Part shown: positions 58,517 through 64,000 of the stretch, one piece after another
How positions within the stretch are numbered: position 1 is the first letter of the stretch
Layout of the letters: each line of letters begins with the position of its first letter
Assembly (NCBI RefSeq): GCF_020360975.1
Contig: NW_025408681.1
Location: 1,550,001-1,614,000 of the forward strand
Source: Hirsutella rhossiliensis
Taxonomy: Eukaryota; Ascomycota; Sordariomycetes; Hypocreales; Ophiocordycipitaceae
DNA: 64,000 nucleotides
Direction: 5' to 3'
Made by a program: the position numbers and the translations under genes
The notes under the pieces: model-generated
Seen by the model: only the letters and a program-made list of their open reading frames with translations
What the model was told of the DNA's origin: nothing
Databases searched by the model: none

Positions 58517-60345
58517 TTATAATCGAACTTAAAACTAATATATTAGACTTTACTTTAAGAGTATAAATTAAATAAAAAGATAATAAAGGAAGACTATAAC
58601 CGATTATATTTTATTCGAAAAAGCTATATAGTATAGAACTTAATTACCTTATTTATAATAAAGAATTCCTTATAATTATTTAAGCTTTTAAGGAATTTTA
58701 ATACTACCTTTTTAAAAGTAAGTATAAAGTTAAGGTTTATATAGATTATAAAAATCTCTTATACTTTATAATAATATAATAGTTAAACGGATAATAGATC
58801 TAATAGGCTAAATACTTATTAGAATTTAACTATAAAATAATCTATAGAAAAGGAATAGAAAACGGTTAAGCTAATACTCTTAGTTAACGAAGTAACTACG
58901 ATATAAGGGCACTTATAGTAAAAGGATAGCTCTTAGAAATTAACGAAAACGGGAACTACTAGTAACGATAGCTAAATATAATATTTAAAGTATAACCTAA
59001 TAACTCGATATACTAAAAGATCCTAAAATAAATAAAAGAATATAAAGTACTAAATAGATATAATATAGAATATTTAGAAGTTTTAATATATAAAAATAAA
59101 ATCTAGATACTATTAGAATTATAAGATAAAGTTATATAAGATATATATAAATATTTAATATATAGATACTAAGGAATCTAAAGAATAATAAAATAGATTA
59201 AACGATAATATAACTTTCTATAGCTTAAAGAAGTAATATAATAAGTTATTAAAAAATATAAACTTTATATATAAAGTAAAGCTAAACGATATAAGCTATA
59301 TAAAGAATTATAACCGCTACTAGTATTAAAGAAGCTATAGGATTTAATAGCTTTTAACTATATTATAAAGCTATTACTATTAAAAGAACTTATAACTAAC
59401 GTTAAGTATAATAGTATATTTATTATTACTAATAAGACTAACGAAGTATAGATACTTCTTACTATATAAAGAAGTAAGTAATATAAAAGAGCTAGTATAT
59501 ATATTCCTATAAATAATTATTAGTAATTATAGACTACTAAATAAGATTATCTTTAATAGAGGAAGTATATTTATAGCTAAGTTTTAGTAAGCTCTTATAG
59601 TATAATTAGGAACGAAATATAAGCTTAGTATAGCTTATTACCTATAAATAAATAGATAAATAGAACGACTTAACTAAACGCTTAAATAATATTTATAATA
59701 CTATATTAGCTATAAATAAAACGATTAAGTTAAATAGCTACTAATAGCGTAACTAGCTTATAATAGCTTAGTTATAGAAATAACTAAGCTCTTACTAGTA
59801 TACGCTAATTATAAATATAACCTAGAAGTATTTAAGGTTACTTAATAAGGACTATAAGCGGAATAAGCGATACTATAAGTAAATTAGCTATAAATATTAT
59901 ATAAAGAAAAATAATAAGAACTTTAATTTATTAAAGAACGAATATCTACTTACTATAATTAAAAAAGATTATAAGGACTAATCTTTTAAGAAGGAGATAT
60001 AGTCTACCTTATATAATAAAATATTAAAATAAAATAACTAAGTAATAAATTAGATTTTAAGAAACTTAGACCGTTTAAGGTTAAGAAAACTATTTTAAAA
60101 GTTAACTACGAACTTTCGCTATTAACGATAATATAGATATACCTAATATTTTATATCTTATTATTAAAACTAGTACTATAAAACGCTAAACTATAAGATA
60201 AAAATCGAAGTTAATAATAATTAAGAATATTAAGCCGAATAAATACTAAATATAAGAAAATAAGGTTAGTAATAGGAATACCTTATTAAGTAGAAGGGAT
60301 ATAGACTAAAAGAAAATACCTAGGAACTACTTAAGTACTTAACCT
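58517..60345 (+). pseudogene. Gypsy-D2 RNase H, integrase and chromodomain pseudogene
   Basis: Same domain order as Gypsy-D: RNase H to about 58870, integrase to about 59920 with FNRGSIFIAKF-type sequence near 59545-59590, chromodomain at about 60215-60345 with YLIK.KGY. A few codons are better preserved than in Gypsy-D and vice versa, so the two copies were mutated independently. Confidence 0.85.
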
Positions 60346-60740
60346 ACTATAGTTCCTTACTCCGATAGTTCTACTAAGTAAACCCTTACTTAGAAATATA
60401 AGGTTACTAAGAATAGTATCCTAGTCTAATATATCTAAGGCACTAAACGATTAAACCTCGCTAATAGTAATAGTTTCCTTATTCGATAAACGAACCGATT
60501 TATCTTAAGAAGAACGCGTTATACTATCTTCTTTATTAATAGCTTATATACCCCGCTAAAATAACTTACTACCTCGGTCCTTTAGGAAACGCTTCTATTT
60601 CCTAATCCGAGCTAAGCGAGCTATCGCTTCCTTTAATACTTCTTTTACTTTCCGTTCGTCCGAATTAATCTTTTACTATTAATTTATAATACGACGAACT
60701 AGAAAAAAAGGAATATTAGCAAAAAGAATAATAAGGAAGG

Positions 60741-61210
60741 TATTACGACTATAGTTAGCGGGCTATAGGAGAGCTAGCTACGTTTATATAATAAAGCAGC
60801 TTAGAATAATAGTTAGGATAAGAAGTTACTTAGGCTTAGCTTACTTAAAGCATATATAAGCTAAGTAAGCTTTATATAAATAGATTACTACTTAGGAGTA
60901 TAGCTTATAAGTAAGCTATAGTAAGCTATAAAAGGGATTATAGCTAGGACCGTAACTTAAGGACAGTCTCTATAGGTATATATAGCTACCTACTTTTACT
61001 CTTTTAGATAGATAGCTCTCTAGCTTTTAATATAGATCTTTATTATAATTCTATCTTTAATTTTAATTACTTAGTTATAGTTTATAGTCTACGACCTTCG
61101 ACTTATTACTAACGTAATATATATATTATTACTTAGACCACGCCCTATTATATCTACTAATATAAACCCCTTAATAGGTTTATCCCTTAAGAATAATACT
61201 AGTTATTATA
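60741..61210 (+). repeat. Gypsy-D2 3' LTR
   Basis: 470 bp from TATTACGACTATAG to GTTATTATA. It shows the empty TRIM site as well. Confidence 0.93.
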
Positions 61211-62074
61211 GAAGGAAAGGGATAAAATAAATAGGCGGACGCTATATTATAACTATTATAAGAACGACCTATAGAGGTATATTTAAAATACTAATTAAAA
61301 CGCTCGCCGACCTTATAAGTTAGGCTTAACTAAAAATAATAGGAGTAAGGTATAATTTTAATACCGTAGATCTCGGTCTAGGATACTAGCTCTAATCGTT
61401 ATCGCGATTTATTAGAATTACGAGAACGGGATTTTTAAATATAACTAAATATACTATTAGTAGTATATCCTAAAAGGATAAAGGAATAAGAAACAATATA
61501 CTTACGTACGACGTAATAAGGGTATATTTATATATAGCGGCTAAAGTAGTAGGTCTTAAGGGTAAGACTAAAAGGAGGGGAGGCATCTTATTACGACTAT
61601 AGTCTAGCGAACTATAGGGACTAGTATATATTACGAGGATATATAACGTAGGGAGTAAGGAATATTAAACAGACCGATAAGCTAATTAAGTTTAAAGCGA
61701 TAGGTTACTTTAGCGCTTTAACGCTCTATAGCTAAGATCGTAAGATCGCTCTAGCGCTCTAGCGCTCCTAAGTAATAGGATTACCTAGTGCTCTTAGCGA
61801 TCTAAGGAAGCTCTTAAGATATATAAGGAAAGAATAGAACACTCCTTTAAATAAATAGCTCGATAGCTTTTAATATATTATAATTATTATAATCTCTATT
61901 ACGATCTTATCTTTAATTTTAATTACTTAATTACCTAGTTATAGTCTATAGTCTATAACCTCTAACTTATTACTAATATAATATACTTATTATTACTTAG
62001 ACTACGCCCTATTATATCTATTAATATAAACCCCTTAATAGGTTTATCCCTTAGAAATAATACTAGTTATTATA
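61211..62074 (+). mobile_element. Gypsy-D3: 3' end and LTR of a diverged Gypsy-D relative
   Basis: Internal 3' sequence (61211-61588) resembles Gypsy-D only in its last 150 bp or so (AAATATACTATTAGTAGTATATCC and a GCGGCTAAAGTAGTAGG stretch, purine tract AAAAGGAGGGGAGG). The LTR 61589-62074 (486 bp) shares its start (TATTACGACTATAG) and last 200 bp with Gypsy-D but has a different middle part containing CGCTCTAGCGCTCTAGCGCTCC near 61750. It is a separate subfamily. Confidence 0.8.
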
Positions 62075-62075
62075 A

Positions 62076-62909
62076 TATTAAGGGAAGTACTAGAGTTAAG
62101 GATAGCTAGTTTTTATAGGGGATAGTCGGAGGGTCTTAATAGGTGGTCTTACTAATCCGTAGGGAAGATAAATACCGGATTTACTATACTAACGATTTTT
62201 CCTTGAATTTACGGCTCGAATAGGGGTAGCGGCGTTATTAGTTACTATTTTTAGTAACCTAAATCTCGTCTATCTTCTTCTATAATAAGGGGTCCTCCTT
62301 AAGAGACTATTATACTATTTCTTATAGCCTCTTTAAAGGGTTAACTCCTTTAAGTCGGTTTTCTTTAAAGACCTACTAGTAGTCTTCTAGCCGATAGGGC
62401 TTTTTATATACTTAGTAGGTAGGTCGATTCCTCCTTATATATTATCTCTTCGAGGAATCCTTATTTCTTTTTAGAAGGTCTGCTTAAAAACCCTCCCTTT
62501 TTACCCCTTATTACTAATTTTAATAAAGAGGTTCGATTTCGACTAGTTCCTTAATTTTTCGACTAACGGACTAAAAGGTCTATTAGGGGACTAGTCGGGC
62601 CGGTCTAATAGACGGGACCGGGCCCGGAGTAGAAGGCGGAGCTAGGGCCGGGACTAGGGCAGCTATTAAAGACAGGGTTAAGGCTCTCGAGGAAGGAGGA
62701 GCTAAAGGAGCAATAGCTAAAGCAGCGGGGGCCGTAGTAATAGGGGCTATAGCAGCTATAGGTTAAACTATCTAGGTTAAGTGCTAGCTATAAAGGAATA
62801 AGACTACTTACTATTATACTCTAATAGCCTCTTTATTTAGTTCTCGGCTAGCTTCTCGAAAGATAGTTAAGTAACCGTTACTAATAGGCTTAATTAATAG
62901 AGATATATC
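62076..62909 (-). pseudogene. Copia-2b fragment: protease and gag C-terminus
   Basis: Matches Copia-2a from about 10795 to 11630. The protease box that reads ILDSGAS in 2a reads ILNSSTS here (near 62085-62105): Asp, Gly and Ala are all changed by RIP-type transitions. The Ala-rich part of gag lies near 62640-62760. Confidence 0.82.
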
Positions 62910-63376
62910 TCTTGCGAAGAGAGATGCGAGAAGTGCATATAAAATGCACGAAGGTAAAAGTAGAAGTAAGGGGTCTAATAGGCAGGGCAGAGATATTTAA
63001 ATCTTACGGGGGCAGCAATTGCAGTAGGGGAGTAATTGTTATATTGCCTTTTTTCCTCTATCTAACGCCCCTCTTTATACCCGTCTAGCATCTTAATTAA
63101 CAAAGAAGATCCTGCTTAAAGAAGCTACTAATGTCCCTTTAACTACCGAGCTTTTTGCCGGTTTTTCTCCTCCTTTCTAGCCGTTGCCGGCATATCCGTC
63201 TTATCTCTCGCTACCTCTATAGGAAGCTATCGCCACTTCTGCTTCCCCTTATGCCCCTACCCTCCTCTCTACACCTCCTTTCAGCTCCTTCCTTAAAACC
63301 TGTTTTTTAGCTTCCTAGGTCCCTCGTGCTAAGGGATATCTCCGAGAACTACGAAATCAGGCCACGCTTCGCGACA
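62910..63376 (-). repeat. Copia-2c LTR
   Basis: 467 bp, collinear with the other Copia-2 LTRs. It keeps most CA/TG (for example TGCGAGAAGTGCAT near 62925). Confidence 0.9.
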
Positions 63377-64000
63377 TACCCCCTTAGCTATAGCCTGCCC
63401 CTTAATGGCATAGCTAATACGGCTTCGGGCTAGTAAGCGTATAGAGGAGGTTCTTAGCTCTATACTTCTCCCTTTACTCGAGGAAAGCAGGGGCCCTTTC
63501 GGGTCCCTAGGCTCTTTAGACCTACTTAAGGAAAAGGGCCAAGAGGGAAAGTCCTATAAGAAAAGGGCCTTCTTAAAAGGAAGAAACCTAATTAAAATAA
63601 GGGGCCCTTTAAAAGAAAGACCTCTTCTTTTTCTTCGGCTATAGACGTTACCTTCTCGTACGTGCTATTAGCTCCTCTCGTAGACTCTTAAGGCGGGCCT
63701 CTAAGGATAGCTTTTCTCGAACGTCTTCTAGCCCTATTTACTATAAAAAGACAGCTAGCTTCTGCTTTAGTAGGGGCTTCGTAAGACCGTCGGCTTTTAT
63801 CGATGCCGTTAGAACCTAACGGACGGAAATAAGTCCCCTTTAGACCTCTTAGCGTAACTAATGCTAGTAGATATCGATATACTATAGCCGGGTCGATAGC
63901 TTGCTGTTTTCCTCCGTAAGAATTCGTATAGTCTATATGTTATCGCATTCTATAGCTAACGGGGACGGAATTTATAGTCGTAACGATATTAGTAGCCGGC
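62910..64000 (-). mobile_element. Copia-2c: start of a third Copia-2 copy, leaves the window
   Basis: LTR 62910-63376 (467 bp, TCTTGCGAAG to CGCGACA) followed by the internal 3' part with the purine tract (63377-63387) and RNase H-side sequence equivalent to 2a 6977-7620. RIP is mild, similar to Copia-2a. On the left it joins truncated Copia-2b without a visible duplication. Confidence 0.88.

Larger units (their letters stand above)
58517..61210 (+). mobile_element. Gypsy-D2: 3' part of a second Gypsy-D copy
   Basis: Collinear with Gypsy-D from about 36802 to the 3' LTR. It has lost everything upstream of RNase H. The LTR at 60741-61210 is exactly 470 bp like Gypsy-D. It abuts Copia-2b on the left without a visible target duplication, consistent with a deletion-type junction. 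Confidence 0.9.
55256..62909 (-). mobile_element. Copia-2b: rearranged second copy of Copia-2
   Basis: 55256-58515 matches Copia-2a 6500 to about 9045, and 62076-62909 matches about 10795 to 11630. The part of pol between (about 1.75 kb, reverse transcriptase start and integrase) is gone and replaced by two Gypsy-D-type pieces. The copy also lacks the 5' end of gag: it joins an LTR of copy 2c at 62910 through a shared AGAGATATAT. A solo LTR sits at 56199-56895. RIP is heavier than in Copia-2a. Confidence 0.88.

Noticed and set aside
1..64000. CpG-methylation decay as the cause of AT-richness
   Set aside because: CG dinucleotides are frequent while CA/TG are almost absent, the reverse of CpG deamination.
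1..64000. Centromeric satellite array
   Set aside because: No tandem satellite is visible, only nested transposons and short TA runs. A centromere made of RIPped transposons cannot be excluded but is not shown.

Overview
This window reads as a block of nested transposable elements from a filamentous ascomycete (Pezizomycotina) that has repeat-induced point mutation (RIP). I found no intact protein gene and no rRNA, tRNA or CRISPR array. The composition is extreme: CA and TG dinucleotides are almost gone (bases 1-360 hold two TG and no CA) while CG, CC and CT survive. Coding frames are broken almost only by TAA and TAG where CAA, CAG or TGG is expected, start codons appear as ATA, Cys codons as Tyr, and active-site Asp codons as Asn. 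That is the footprint of C-to-T change in the CpA context. The species cannot be named from this. An AT-rich isochore, subtelomere or pericentromere would fit.

Left part (1-13388): a Copia element (Copia-1, + strand) whose 3' LTR is split by a complete, less mutated Copia element on the minus strand (Copia-2a, 6500-12841, 477-bp LTRs, perfect AAAGT target duplication).

Middle (13389-50989): a large Gypsy element (Gypsy-A) split by a chromovirus-type Gypsy (Gypsy-C, 17170-45761, 257-bp LTRs). Gypsy-C carries two further insertions: a 12.5-kb Gypsy (Gypsy-B, 18106-30665, same family as A) and a second chromovirus (Gypsy-D, 31632-39841, 470-bp LTRs, perfect ATAAT duplication). The 5' LTR of Gypsy-D holds a 374-bp TRIM-like element (31814-32187, 73-bp LTRs, perfect ATAGT duplication). 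The order of insertion is therefore Gypsy-A, then C, then B and D, then the TRIM.

Right part (50990-64000): a Tad1/I-like LINE, a minus-strand LTR fragment of the Gypsy-D family, a rearranged Copia-2 copy (2b) containing a solo LTR with a perfect TATTA duplication and two 3' pieces of Gypsy-D-type elements, and the start of a third Copia-2 copy (2c) that runs off the window.

The most notable content is extra coding in the Gypsy elements. The A/B family carries two long reading frames downstream of pol. The second (849 codons) has the His-17-Asp ... Gln-x5-Cys layout of Ulp1/SENP (C48) SUMO proteases, at identical positions in both copies, with His, Asp and Cys all converted by RIP. Gypsy-C carries a long antisense reading frame between pol and its 3' LTR. 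The TRIM shares its primer-binding site, polypurine tract and LTR start with Copia-2, which suggests it was mobilised by that family.
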